14,176 nt of DNA from an uncultured Lachnospiraceae bacterium (GCA_905235345.1 CAJOLO010000107.1:1-14176), one strand, 5' to 3'. Counted from the first letter of the stretch, positions 5,564 through 12,968 are shown. Notes: generated by a model from the letters alone, not told the origin. Program-made: numbers and translations.

Positions 5564-6586
5564 CTATTTCTTACTTTCCTTAAGTGCTTCCTCCGCATAC
5601 CTCGTATCCACAAGCTTGTCATAAGGAACACGGTTACTCAGTTCGCCTGCATCACTAAGGATGTTCTGCAGAAGATCAAAGCTGCTCTCTTCAAACACAA
5701 GATTATCCTTCCATGTATCCTGCTCATAATAACGTGTTACAATCGTCTCAATAGTCTCAACATCCGTCTCCTCAAACTGTGGTGCGATAACCTCAGCAAT
5801 CTCTTTAGGTGTATGTGTATTAACATACTCCATCCCCTTTTGAAGCGCCTTAGTAAACTTTCCTATCGCATCCGCATTTTCTGCCAGATAGTCCTTAGTT
5901 GCACAATAAGAGGTATAAGGAACATAACCTGACTCAACGCCAAGTGATGCCACAACATAACCTTCCCCTGCGGATTCCAATGCTGTTGCTGCCGGCTCGA
6001 ACTCTATCGTATAATCTCCCTGTCCGCCGGAAAATGCAGCAGCCGTACTTCCAAAATCAATACTCTGATTGATCTTTACATCAATTGCCGGATCCATATT
6101 ATTCTTCTTTAGAATATATTCAAATACCATTTCAGGCATACCGCCCTTACGTCCGCCCAGTACATCCTTATCCTTTATCATATCCCATGTGAAATCATCT
6201 ATAGGTTTCCTTGCCACCAGAAAATTTCCAGCACGCTGTGTAAGCTGTGCGAAGTTTACCGCATAATCAGAAGCGCCTTCGCTATAGAGATATACAGAAG
6301 CTTCAGCTCCCATAAATCCAACATCAGCCTCTCCCGAAACAAGTGCAGACATAGTCTTGTCTGCACCAAACCCTGTCACAAGTTCAAGGTCTATTCCTTC
6401 CTCTTCAAAATATCCATTTTCAATCGCAACATACTGTGGCGCATAAAATATAGAATGTGCCACTTCATTAAGAGTTACATGTGTAAGCCCGCTCTTCTTC
6501 CCGTCACAGCCGGTAAATACAGTAACCGACATCATAAACGCAAGAATACATGCAAGCATACGTTTCATAAGCTTCCCGGTCTTCAT
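5564..6586 (-). CDS. ABC transporter substrate-binding lipoprotein, NMT1/THI5-like
   Basis: 340 residues. Signal peptide with lipobox FTGC (C27), so it is expected to be lipid-anchored on the outer face of the membrane. The mature part begins with the NMT1/THI5/SsuA-type pattern: a first strand (VTLNEVAHSIFYAPQYVAIENGYFEEEGIDLEL), then SALVSGEADVGFMG, and later GGRKGGMPEMVFEYIL and PYTSYCATKDYL. Such proteins deliver small molecules (thiamine precursors, sulfonates, nitrate and others) to an ABC importer; the ligand cannot be told from sequence alone. No permease or ATPase gene is adjacent, so partners must lie elsewhere. ATG at 6586 has only a distant G-rich stretch upstream; M7 is an alternative start leaving a normal signal peptide. 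Confidence 0.9.
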   Translation of the reverse strand: MKTGKLMKRMLACILAFMMSVTVFTGCDGKKSGLTHVTLNEVAHSIFYAPQYVAIENGYFEEEGIDLELVTGFGADKTMSALVSGEADVGFMGAEASVYLYSEGASDYAVNFAQLTQRAGNFLVARKPIDDFTWDMIKDKDVLGGRKGGMPEMVFEYILKKNNMDPAIDVKINQSIDFGSTAAAFSGGQGDYTIEFEPAATALESAGEGYVVASLGVESGYVPYTSYCATKDYLAENADAIGKFTKALQKGMEYVNTHTPKEIAEVIAPQFEETDVETIETIVTRYYEQDTWKDNLVFEESSFDLLQNILSDAGELSNRVPYDKLVDTRYAEEALKESKK

Positions 6587-6619
6587 AAAGAAAAACCCCC
6601 AGACTTTTATAGTATTATA

Positions 6620-6650
6620 TTCAGTCCGGGAGCAAATAGTTCAATATTCG
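6620..6650 (-). promoter_or_regulatory. Possible sigma-A promoter of the substrate-binding protein gene
   Basis: On minus, TTGAAC (6650-6645) precedes TATAAT (6625-6620) by 19 bases, slightly longer than ideal. The -10 is a full consensus match and lies about 33 bases before the start codon. Confidence 0.4.
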
Positions 6651-6665
6651 TATCTGTTTAGGCAA

Positions 6666-6688
6666 CATCCCGCATTTACTGCGGGATG
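6666..6688 (-). terminator. Hairpin downstream of the cyclophilin gene
   Basis: CATCCCGC (6666-6673) pairs with GCGGGATG (6681-6688) over a 7-base loop, 25 bases past the stop of the cyclophilin gene. Neither side carries a clear T run, so it is either a weak terminator or a 3' stabilising hairpin. Confidence 0.45.
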
Positions 6689-6713
6689 CATATGAAGGCT
6701 TACCTTTATAATA

Positions 6714-7496
6714 TTATTTCATGGTAACCTTAACTCGGGGATTCCCATTCTCGTCCGCCTCGATCATCTCCACCTTATCCATAATTATATCATCATCAGG
6801 AGCAGACACGGCACCGTCTCCGCCCATGGAGCGTGGAACATCCAGAAATCCGTCAACAACTTCCATTCCCTCTGTAACCTCGCCAAATGCAGCATATTCG
6901 CCATCTAAGAATGAGCAGTCAGTATAACAGATAAAGAACTGGCTTGATGCACTGTCAGGATCCTGACTTCTGGCCATGGAGATTACACCTCTTTGATGAG
7001 ATATTCCGTTGTCAACACCATTTGACGAAAACTCTCCTTTAATGGTTTCTTCACTTCCACCCGTACCGTTTCCAAGTGGATCACCACCCTGTGCCATAAA
7101 ATCATCTACAACTCTGTGAAAAGTCAATCCATCATAAAATCCCTGTTCAACAAGTTTCTCAAAGTTCTCACAGGTAATAGGGGCAGTATCGGGATATAAC
7201 GTGATAACAAAACTCTGCCCGTTATATGAATAACCGGTTGCAGAACTATCTGACTGTGATTCATCAGACTCAGCATCGGATGTGTTGCTGTCGGATGTAT
7301 CGTTATCGGATACATCATCTTCAGATGTGTCACTTTCAGATGAAACATCTTCGTCTTCCGATATATTATCAAAAGACTCTTTCGCGCCATCCGAATCCAG
7401 GGAACCACCCACATCACTATTTCCACAACCTGTTAATGCAAACATCGAAACCATGCATACTGTCAGTAAAGCTCTTGAAATACATTTTTTAATCAT
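6714..7496 (-). CDS. Cyclophilin-type peptidyl-prolyl isomerase lipoprotein
   Basis: 260 residues. It would catalyse cis/trans isomerisation of prolyl bonds, here on proteins outside the membrane. Lipobox ALTGC gives lipidated C24. Residues ~33-88 are a Ser/Asp/Glu-rich low-complexity linker (SDTSEDDVSDNDTSD and similar). The cyclophilin domain (~90-250) shows FHRVVDDFMAQGGDP (catalytic Arg, with Phe and Gln of the pocket), SASSQFFI and LDGEYAAFGEV. The Trp that favours cyclosporin binding in eukaryotic cyclophilins is Phe here, as in many bacterial members. Ribosome-site candidates are AAGGAGA 11 bases and GAGG 3 bases before the ATG. A MITE-like element sits immediately upstream. Confidence 0.93.
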   Translation of the reverse strand: MIKKCISRALLTVCMVSMFALTGCGNSDVGGSLDSDGAKESFDNISEDEDVSSESDTSEDDVSDNDTSDSNTSDAESDESQSDSSATGYSYNGQSFVITLYPDTAPITCENFEKLVEQGFYDGLTFHRVVDDFMAQGGDPLGNGTGGSEETIKGEFSSNGVDNGISHQRGVISMARSQDPDSASSQFFICYTDCSFLDGEYAAFGEVTEGMEVVDGFLDVPRSMGGDGAVSAPDDDIIMDKVEMIEADENGNPRVKVTMK

Positions 7497-7520
7497 TTTC
7501 CTCTAACTCTCCTTTTTATT

Positions 7521-7615
7521 ATAAATGAATAATAGGCTATTGCGAAACTTTTGTTTATTTTTTCAATTCAATATCCGATATTAATAAGTTTGGCAATTAC
7601 CTAATAAATGAAAAA
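7521..7615. mobile_element. MITE-like element, copy B (71 bp plus 12-bp direct repeats)
   Basis: The core is 7533-7603. Its left end, TAGGCTATTGCGAAACT, matches copy A at 30 of the first 34 bases. Its right end read backwards, TAGGTAATTGCCAAACT, matches the right end of copy A over about 28 bases with four differences. The flanks are 12-bp direct repeats with one mismatch (ATAAATGAATAA at 7521-7532; ATAAATGAAAAA at 7604-7615). The central palindrome of copy A is missing, as in an internally deleted copy. It occupies the divergent intergenic region between the cyclophilin and transporter genes. No ORF. Confidence 0.75.
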
Positions 7616-7696
7616 CGCAAAAAGTTATTGAAATCATGTGTTGCAAAAGTACTCATAACCTCACGCGCTACAACAAGCATAAAGTTTAATAGATTA

Positions 7697-7725
7697 TTGA
7701 TAAACTGTCAACTGCGTGATATAAT
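7697..7725 (+). promoter_or_regulatory. Sigma-A promoter of the EamA transporter gene
   Basis: TTGATA (7697-7702), 17-base spacer, TATAAT (7720-7725) preceded by TGA, an extended -10. The start codon is about 40 bases downstream. This is one of the two best promoter matches in the window. Confidence 0.8.
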
Positions 7726-7764
7726 CTCCCATACAAAAAACTGAGAACACAGAGGAAACAACTT

Positions 7765-8724
7765 ATGAATACACACGAAAAGACGCAATGGAAGGGTGTT
7801 ATCAGTCTTCTATTAACTGCATTTATCTGGGGTACATCTTTTGTCGCACAGAGTATTGGCATGGAGAAGATTGAAGCATTCACCTACAATGGTATAAGAA
7901 CTTTAATGGGCGGTATATTTCTTCTTCCTGTAATTATCATCAAAGAACTTGTAAAAAAGAAAAAGTCATCAACTAAAATTAATTCTGTCAATTCACACCC
8001 GGACAATATATCAGACAAACCGGAACATAGTATCTTCACAAAAAAAGCTTTGAAATCCGGTATCATTCTTGGTTGTATATTCTGTATTGCCAGTAACTTT
8101 CAGCAGTTTGCATTCTATTATTCCACTGCCGGAAAGATTGCATTAGTAACCTCGCTTTATATGTTCTTCGTACCGATACTAGGTCTGTTTATCAATAAAA
8201 AAGTCCCACCGGTCACATGGATATGTGTTGTATTCGGCTTTATCGGACTATATTTCCTATGCATCACACCGGATCAGATTGGCAGTATCAATAAGGGTGA
8301 TTTTCTCGCCCTGATATGTGCATTTGTCTATGCAATTCATATTCTGTGCGTTGAGAAGTTTTCAAAAGAAGTTGACGGAATTCTGCTTTCCTGTCTGCAA
8401 TTCTTCGTAGGTGGCACGATATCGATTATCCTGATGTTCATCTTCGAAACCCCTGATATCAGTCATATCGCTGCAGCGGAAAAACCACTTCTCTATTCAG
8501 GAATCATGAGCTGCGGAATTGCATATACTTTTCAGATAATAGGTCAAAAATATACCGAGGCTACCATTGCATCAATTCTCATGTGCATGGAATCTGCATT
8601 CGCAGTTCTGTCTTCAGCAGTTCTTCTTCACGAATATCTAACCTGCAGAGAAATAATCGGATGTGTAATTATGTTTGTTTCAATCATACTTTCGCAACTT
8701 TCTACTGCTAAAAGCAATTTATAA
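7765..8724 (+). CDS. EamA/DMT-family membrane transporter
   Basis: 319 residues with about ten hydrophobic segments arranged as two EamA repeats of roughly five helices each. The first opens with LLLTAFIWGTSFVAQSIGM, the usual start of this family; the second opens near GDFLALICAFVYAIHILCVEKF. The end (ESAFAVLSSAVLLHEYLTCREIIGCVIMFVSIILSQL) is also typical. Members mostly export metabolites such as amino acids, but the substrate is not predictable. A lysine- and serine-rich loop of about 35 residues (KKKKSSTKINS and following) separates helices 2 and 3. AGAGGA lies 8 bases before the ATG. It is the only plus-strand gene and ends 18 bases from the convergent VanZ-family gene, with no visible terminator between them. 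Confidence 0.92.
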   Translation: MNTHEKTQWKGVISLLLTAFIWGTSFVAQSIGMEKIEAFTYNGIRTLMGGIFLLPVIIIKELVKKKKSSTKINSVNSHPDNISDKPEHSIFTKKALKSGIILGCIFCIASNFQQFAFYYSTAGKIALVTSLYMFFVPILGLFINKKVPPVTWICVVFGFIGLYFLCITPDQIGSINKGDFLALICAFVYAIHILCVEKFSKEVDGILLSCLQFFVGGTISIILMFIFETPDISHIAAAEKPLLYSGIMSCGIAYTFQIIGQKYTEATIASILMCMESAFAVLSSAVLLHEYLTCREIIGCVIMFVSIILSQLSTAKSNL

Positions 8725-8742
8725 TTCAATCCGTCTTCACAT

Positions 8743-9258
8743 TTACTCATTGTCCGGTGCATGATCATATCTATATTTAATATGATGTATAACAGATATT
8801 ATGATACTTGCGATAACACACCCTGTAAGCACTCCGCCTGTGTCGATCATAACATCCTTAAATTCACAGCTTCTTCCACTTACAACAATCTGGTGTATCT
8901 CATCAGATGCAGCATAAAGCAGTCCTATTATTAACGATATAAGAAATCTTTTAGCACCATTTAATCTGCAAAATACCAGTATGTCAAAGATCAACAAAAA
9001 CCCCAGTGCCGTAAATTCAGTAAAATGAGCCAATTTTCTAAGAGGATGCTCAATACTCTCAACATATTCTCCCTGTACTTCCGAGGGTAATTCGTCAAAT
9101 CCCTCCACCACAACCTGTCCCACCGTATATCCCACAGATGTACTTAGTTGTGAAGAATTCTCAGCATCCATTGCCGACATCCGGTAAATAAAAATCATTA
9201 CTAATGCAGTAAGTATTACCAATACTATTCTGACTGCTATTATTTTTGGGCTTTTCAT
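8743..9258 (-). CDS. VanZ-family membrane protein
   Basis: 171 residues with about four hydrophobic segments. VanZ-like signatures are RKLAHFTEFTALGFLL, YAASDEIHQ, GRSCEFKDVMIDTGGVLTG and a final helix. The first helix (IIAVRIVLVILTALVMIFIYRM) is followed by an extracytoplasmic loop of ~45 residues. The family is named for teicoplanin-resistance VanZ, but most chromosomal members have no known role and no other van gene is nearby, so resistance should not be assumed. The ATG at 9258 has AAGG about 10 bases upstream. The first ~60 bases of the gene and its leader are duplicated just upstream as a broken copy. A promoter candidate lies at 9381-9409. Confidence 0.88.
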   Translation of the reverse strand: MKSPKIIAVRIVLVILTALVMIFIYRMSAMDAENSSQLSTSVGYTVGQVVVEGFDELPSEVQGEYVESIEHPLRKLAHFTEFTALGFLLIFDILVFCRLNGAKRFLISLIIGLLYAASDEIHQIVVSGRSCEFKDVMIDTGGVLTGCVIASIIISVIHHIKYRYDHAPDNE

Positions 9259-9370
9259 TATATATCCAACCTTTATGCGTATCTATTCAGCTCTGCTACA
9301 GTAAGTATTACTAATATTAGTCTGATTGCTATTATCTGCTTTTCATTATATCAAACTGTTCAGTTCTGCT
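9207..9370 (-). repeat. Tandem duplication of the VanZ-gene start and leader
   Basis: Segment 9207-9297 (leader plus first ~17 codons) is repeated at 9299-9370. The repeated parts include AGCAGAxCTGAAxAG, ATATAATGAAAAGC and AATACTTACTG. The upstream copy lacks ~12 leader bases, including the ribosome site, and reads ATG AAA AGC AGA TAA, a stop after four codons. It is therefore a dead copy that now forms part of the 5' leader. Confidence 0.7.
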
Positions 9371-9377
9371 GAACAGA
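9357..9377. promoter_or_regulatory. Inverted repeat just downstream of the VanZ-gene promoter
   Basis: CTGTTCAG (9357-9364) and CTGAACAG (9370-9377) form a perfect 8-bp inverted repeat with a 5-base centre. It starts three bases after the candidate -10, where a repressor could block transcription. It could equally be an RNA hairpin at the 5' end of the transcript. Confidence 0.45.
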
Positions 9378-9380
9378 TAC

Positions 9381-9409
9381 ATCTTATCATAAATGGGCCT
9401 ATGTGACAA
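9381..9409 (-). promoter_or_regulatory. Sigma-A promoter candidate for the VanZ-family gene
   Basis: On minus: TTGTCA (9409-9404), 17-base spacer, TAAGAT (9386-9381) preceded by TGA. It lies upstream of the duplicated leader, giving a leader of roughly 115 bases. Confidence 0.5.
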
Positions 9410-9485
9410 TACTGTCAATTCTCATGTGTTTTAAATGTAATTATTCAGGATGTCGGAATCAATGTTATTTACGTAAGAGTTTGCA

Positions 9486-9550
9486 TCCCCTCATCTGTCA
9501 GCAAATCTTTGATTTGCTGCCACCTTCCCCCTTTAGGGGGAAGGCTTTTG
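9486..9550. repeat. Double-hairpin intergenic repeat
   Basis: Two perfect 9-bp hairpins stand side by side: CAGCAAATC/GATTTGCTG (9499-9519, 3-base loop) and CCTTCCCCC/GGGGGAAGG (9523-9544, 4-base loop). They are preceded by TCCCCTCATCTGT and followed by CTTTT. I recall the same layout (CCCTCATC, variable hairpin, CCACCTTCCCCCT...GGGGGAAGG) as a dispersed repeat in gut Firmicutes; that is memory, not a search. It lies past the end of lon and may also end its transcript. The rest of 9371-9594 holds only the promoter above. Confidence 0.6.
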
Positions 9551-9594
9551 TAAATGACATTGGGCTAAACGATTACTTACTAACTATGTCTTCC

Positions 9595-11883
9595 TTACTT
9601 CTTTTTCGGCTCTATCTTTAGAGTTTTCAGTACATCCTCCACCGTCTCCACGGGAACAATCTTTAACTGCTCTTTTACTTCATCTGCCACATCTCTTAAA
9701 TCATCCTCATTGTCCTTGGGAATAAATACCGTCTTCACTCCGGCACGCTGTGCTGCCAGCAATTTCTCCGGAAGTCCTCCTATTGGCTTTACATTTCCCT
9801 CCAATGAAACTTCTCCCGTCATGGCAACTGTTGCGGGAACAGGAACACCGCACACCAGTGAAGAAAGTGCCGTAGTCAGCGTGATACCGGCTGAAGGTCC
9901 GTCCTTCGGTGTCGCACCATCCGGGACATGAATATGAAGGTCATTCTCTTCAAAAAGCTTTACCTGCTTAGGGAACATGCTTTTAACAAGACTTACCGCA
10001 ATCTGTGCAGACTCTTTCATCACATCACCTAATTGTCCGGTGACCGTAATCTTTCCTTTGCCTTTTGTAAACAATGTCTCAATATATAAAATCTCACCAC
10101 CCACTGCGGTCCATGCAAGTCCTGTCACTATTCCCGGATTCTTCTGCTTGTGAACTTCCTCATGCTTCATAGGTCGCATATCAAGAAGTTCACGCACATT
10201 ATCCTCTGTCACTCGTACTCTCTTCCGATTATTCTTTACAATCTCCACAGCTACGCCACGACAAAGCATATCCATACGCTTTCTGAGTCCTCTGACTCCC
10301 GCCTCTCTCGTGTAATCAGAAATAATTATATTCAACACCTCATCTGATATCTGAAGCTGCTTCCTGTTGATTCCCACATCCTCCATTGCCTTAGGAAGAA
10401 GATGTTTCTTCGCTATCTCCAATTTTTCCATCGGTGTATATCCCTGGAACTGAATGACCTCCATACGGTTAAGAAGCGGTTCCGGTATAGTATCTGTCGA
10501 ATTCGCAGTACAGATGAAAAGCACATCAGAAAGGTCATACGGCACATTCATATAATGGTCGGTAAATGTACTATTCTGCTCAGGATCCAACACCTCAAGC
10601 AGTGCACTGGCCGGATCCCCATTATAAGAAGACGAAAGCTTATCCACCTCGTCAAGCACCATAACAGGATTGGACACTCCGCATTTACTTATTCCATCCA
10701 TAATACGTCCCGGCATTGCTCCTATATAGGTTCTTCTATGTCCTCTTATGTCTGCCTCGTCACGTACACCACCAAGACTTACCCTTACATACTCTCGATT
10801 AAGCGCCTTGGCAATGCTCTGTCCGATACTGGTCTTACCTGTACCCGGTGCACCCACAAAAAGCAGTATCGAGCCGGATTGCTGCTTCTTAAGATTCATC
10901 ACAGCAATCTGTTGAAGTATTCTGTTCTTAACTTTGGAAAGTCCGTAATGATCCTTGGAAAGCACCTTCTCAGCCCTGTCAAGCCTGATCTTCTTTGCCT
11001 TCTCCTTCTTCCACGGAAGCTCTGCCATATAATCCACATAATCATAAAGCATTCCATATTCCGAGCTTCCCTGTCCCTGTTGCTTCAACCTTGTGATTAT
11101 CTTGTCACATTCTTTCCTTGCTGTATCATTCATTCCGGATTCTGCCACGCGTACTTCAAGACGTCTTATATCAGAAACATTTTCAGGATGCATTTCATCA
11201 AGTTCGTTCTGCAGATACTCCATCTGTTTCTTAATAGCGGACTCGCGATATATCTTTCGATAATCCTCCTCCTGTGCACCCTGTGCCTCCTGATTCACCC
11301 TGCCCATCTCAAGATTTTCCAGCAGAAGTTTTTCCAGCATATCGAACCGCTTCTTCTGACTGTCTTCGGCAAGAATTGCATATCTCTCACTATTGGAATT
11401 CATTAGCCACGGCGAAAATGCCGCTCCTATCTCTCCAAGTGAACTCCATCTTGACACATAACTCCTTATAATAGCTCCCCACTGATATTTCTGTGAAAAA
11501 TCGATTACCATAGCCTTAATTGCATTAATTCTTTCAGTAATCTCTTCATTTATCTCCAAGTCCTCGATATCCGGCCGCTTGCTTATGGATATATCAATTG
11601 TATGATCCTTAAATATTGTTATCTCATCCAGATTAACACGGTTTCTCGTATGAACAAGAAAATATCCATTATCATTAGTCTCGGTGATGATTCCGGAAAT
11701 TCCGATCGGGTAGAAGCTTTCCTCGGTCAATTCCTCCTTGGAATACTCCTCCTTCTCAATCATAAGTATAACCCGCTCATCGATTGCAGGCTGTTTCCCC
11801 GTCATCTCCTCGTAATAATCACTTTTCAAATATATGTTGGCATCCGGTACTGCCATAACATTGTAAACAGGTAAGTTTGCCAT
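9595..11883 (-). CDS. lon: ATP-dependent Lon protease
   Basis: 762 residues, the normal size range for bacterial LonA. It degrades misfolded and regulatory proteins in the cytoplasm. Domains in order: the N-terminal substrate-recognition region (1-~190), a coiled-coil-rich linker (~205-300), the AAA+ module with Walker A GAPGTGKT (344-351) and Walker B VMVLDE (407-412), and the S16 protease domain with the catalytic pair S664 (DGPSAG) and K707 (GLPEKLLA). All key residues are intact. The N-terminal region is divergent and slightly short compared with classical LonA. ATG at 11883 has GAGGTGG four bases upstream. A sigma-A promoter and a perfect CIRCE lie directly upstream, so it should be under HrcA heat-shock control. 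Confidence 0.97.
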   Translation of the reverse strand: MANLPVYNVMAVPDANIYLKSDYYEEMTGKQPAIDERVILMIEKEEYSKEELTEESFYPIGISGIITETNDNGYFLVHTRNRVNLDEITIFKDHTIDISISKRPDIEDLEINEEITERINAIKAMVIDFSQKYQWGAIIRSYVSRWSSLGEIGAAFSPWLMNSNSERYAILAEDSQKKRFDMLEKLLLENLEMGRVNQEAQGAQEEDYRKIYRESAIKKQMEYLQNELDEMHPENVSDIRRLEVRVAESGMNDTARKECDKIITRLKQQGQGSSEYGMLYDYVDYMAELPWKKEKAKKIRLDRAEKVLSKDHYGLSKVKNRILQQIAVMNLKKQQSGSILLFVGAPGTGKTSIGQSIAKALNREYVRVSLGGVRDEADIRGHRRTYIGAMPGRIMDGISKCGVSNPVMVLDEVDKLSSSYNGDPASALLEVLDPEQNSTFTDHYMNVPYDLSDVLFICTANSTDTIPEPLLNRMEVIQFQGYTPMEKLEIAKKHLLPKAMEDVGINRKQLQISDEVLNIIISDYTREAGVRGLRKRMDMLCRGVAVEIVKNNRKRVRVTEDNVRELLDMRPMKHEEVHKQKNPGIVTGLAWTAVGGEILYIETLFTKGKGKITVTGQLGDVMKESAQIAVSLVKSMFPKQVKLFEENDLHIHVPDGATPKDGPSAGITLTTALSSLVCGVPVPATVAMTGEVSLEGNVKPIGGLPEKLLAAQRAGVKTVFIPKDNEDDLRDVADEVKEQLKIVPVETVEDVLKTLKIEPKKK

Positions 11884-11929
11884 ATGACCACCTCATCTTC
11901 TTTCTCAATATATAAACAAATTGCGGCTG

Positions 11930-11956
11930 TTAGCACTCACTTATAAAGAGTGCTAA
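11930..11956. promoter_or_regulatory. CIRCE operator (HrcA binding site) upstream of lon
   Basis: TTAGCACTC, nine bases, GAGTGCTAA: an exact match to the CIRCE consensus. It lies 7 bases downstream of the lon -10 and 46 bases before the start codon, where bound HrcA would cover the transcription start. HrcA/CIRCE normally represses groESL and dnaK operons in Firmicutes. Confidence 0.96.
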
Positions 11957-11963
11957 TAATCGC

Positions 11964-11993
11964 AGTATATCATTTAACTTTACTGTTTGTCAA
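11964..11993 (-). promoter_or_regulatory. Sigma-A promoter of lon
   Basis: On minus: TTGACA (11993-11988, full consensus), 18-base spacer, TATACT (11969-11964) preceded by TGA. Transcription would begin at about 11957, at the edge of the CIRCE. Confidence 0.85.
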
Positions 11994-12016
11994 GTGTTAT
12001 ATTTCAGCATAGCTGA

Positions 12017-12054
12017 CGCAAATCCCGCGCCAAGACTCGCAAGCGAGTCTTGAA
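12017..12054 (-). repeat. Palindromic repeat, copy 2
   Basis: CAAGACTCGC and GCGAGTCTTG (12031-12052) form a perfect 10-bp stem. Read on minus, it continues GGCGCGGGATTTGCG and matches 3846-3883 at 31 of 38 positions in opposite orientation. It lies between the lon promoter and the acyltransferase terminator and contains no ORF. Confidence 0.6.
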
Positions 12055-12094
12055 TTAAACAAAAGGCTTACCTGATAAAACTCAGGCAAGCCTT
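12054..12094 (-). terminator. Terminator of the acyltransferase gene
   Basis: AAGGCTTACCTGA (12063-12075) pairs with TCAGGCAAGCCTT (12082-12094) with one A-C mismatch and a 6-base loop. On minus the stem runs into TTTTGTTTAATT. It begins about 33 bases past the stop codon. Confidence 0.8.
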
Positions 12095-12126
12095 CACATC
12101 ATCAACTATTCAGATATGATCAAAGT

Positions 12127-12867
12127 TTAACACTCAACCGCTTCGCTCGGAAGATCATGTTCTCCCAGCCATACAGCCTTGCAAATCCTCTGAAATACCA
12201 AATCCGAAATCTCTTTGGACTTCATATTCTTATATTCTTCATATAATATAGGTTTCAGATAATACACCTGTGTATTCACACGCCTGAGTGACCACAAATC
12301 AAACACCTTCCACGAATCCACAAGAGCAACCGGTACAATCGGAGCCTTCGCTCTCATGGCACTCTTGAAGCACCCGGGTTTAAACGCATCAATATAATTT
12401 CCGTTTCTATGCTTATATCCTCCTGCCGGAAATATAATAAATCTTCTTCCCTGTTTCACCTCGGCTGTCATCTCACGGATTATTCCCGCCGCCTGCCCCA
12501 GATCATCAAGTCTAATACGTTTGCCATCCACCAGATCCACAAATTGTTTCACCAATATACCATTAGAACGTTTCTCATCCATAACAACAGTACATGGCTT
12601 CTCATGAGAATACATAATTCCAAGTGCATCATACTTTCCCTGATGATTGGCAAACATAACATAGCCTCCCTCAGAAGGAAGATTCTCCATACCGTATGCA
12701 GTGGTTTTAATTCTTCCGGTACGCATCACCAGACGTATTACCTTCTTATCATATTTGTATCGAAACTCCTCAGAATATTTCTCCGGATGCTCCGCAATAT
12801 ATTCCATCCTCGGTATCATCCATGCACGCTTTATATTTTTAAGTATAACATAGTAAAAACGAAGCAT
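12127..12867 (-). CDS. PlsC-type 1-acyl-glycerol-3-phosphate acyltransferase family protein
   Basis: 246 residues from ATG at 12867. The lysophospholipid acyltransferase motifs are present: the catalytic HX4D box as NHQGKYD (H75, D80), FIIFPAGGYKHRNG at the position of the usual EGTRS block (~145-158), and APIVPVALVDSW. Members transfer acyl groups to lysophosphatidic acid or related acceptors at the membrane in phospholipid synthesis. PAGG instead of PEGT departs from the canonical motif III, so the acceptor may differ. The ATG is chosen because GGGGGAGA ends three bases before it; a GTG at 12891 in the same frame has a poorer site. A promoter candidate and a clear terminator suggest a single-gene transcript. 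Confidence 0.85.
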   Translation of the reverse strand: MLRFYYVILKNIKRAWMIPRMEYIAEHPEKYSEEFRYKYDKKVIRLVMRTGRIKTTAYGMENLPSEGGYVMFANHQGKYDALGIMYSHEKPCTVVMDEKRSNGILVKQFVDLVDGKRIRLDDLGQAAGIIREMTAEVKQGRRFIIFPAGGYKHRNGNYIDAFKPGCFKSAMRAKAPIVPVALVDSWKVFDLWSLRRVNTQVYYLKPILYEEYKNMKSKEISDLVFQRICKAVWLGEHDLPSEAVEC

Positions 12868-12939
12868 ATTTCTCCCCCACTTTTTATCCACCCCAATAAA
12901 TATTTATGTCTGTTTGGATTTCCATGTTCCCATAACAAA

Positions 12940-12968
12940 AGTATAACACAAACCACTACTTTTGGCTA
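12940..12968 (-). promoter_or_regulatory. Promoter candidate of the acyltransferase gene
   Basis: On minus: TAGCCA (12968-12963, 4 of 6 consensus), 17-base spacer, TATACT (12945-12940) preceded by TGT. It lies between the dipeptidase stop and the acyltransferase start. Confidence 0.45.

Noticed and set aside
6714..7496. Ser/Asp-rich repeats in the cyclophilin as an SD-repeat adhesin
   Set aside because: The segment is a short linker between a lipobox and a complete cyclophilin domain; there is no adhesin domain or cell-wall sorting motif.
7518..7546. Hybrid promoter for the cyclophilin gene: TTCGCA inside the element end, 17 bases, TATAAT in the flanking repeat
   Set aside because: Transcription would start at about 7511, inside the upstream ribosome-site candidate and only ~15 bases before the ATG. 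The -35 match is partial, so I do not call it, though an outward promoter from the element end remains conceivable.
8743..9258. VanZ-family gene as a glycopeptide-resistance determinant
   Set aside because: No vanR/S/H/A/X or other resistance gene is near, and VanZ-like proteins are common in sensitive Firmicutes.
10402..11406. 334-codon plus-strand open frame inside lon
   Set aside because: It is antisense to the AAA+ and linker regions of Lon, full of His/Cys/Ile-rich nonsense, and lacks a ribosome site.
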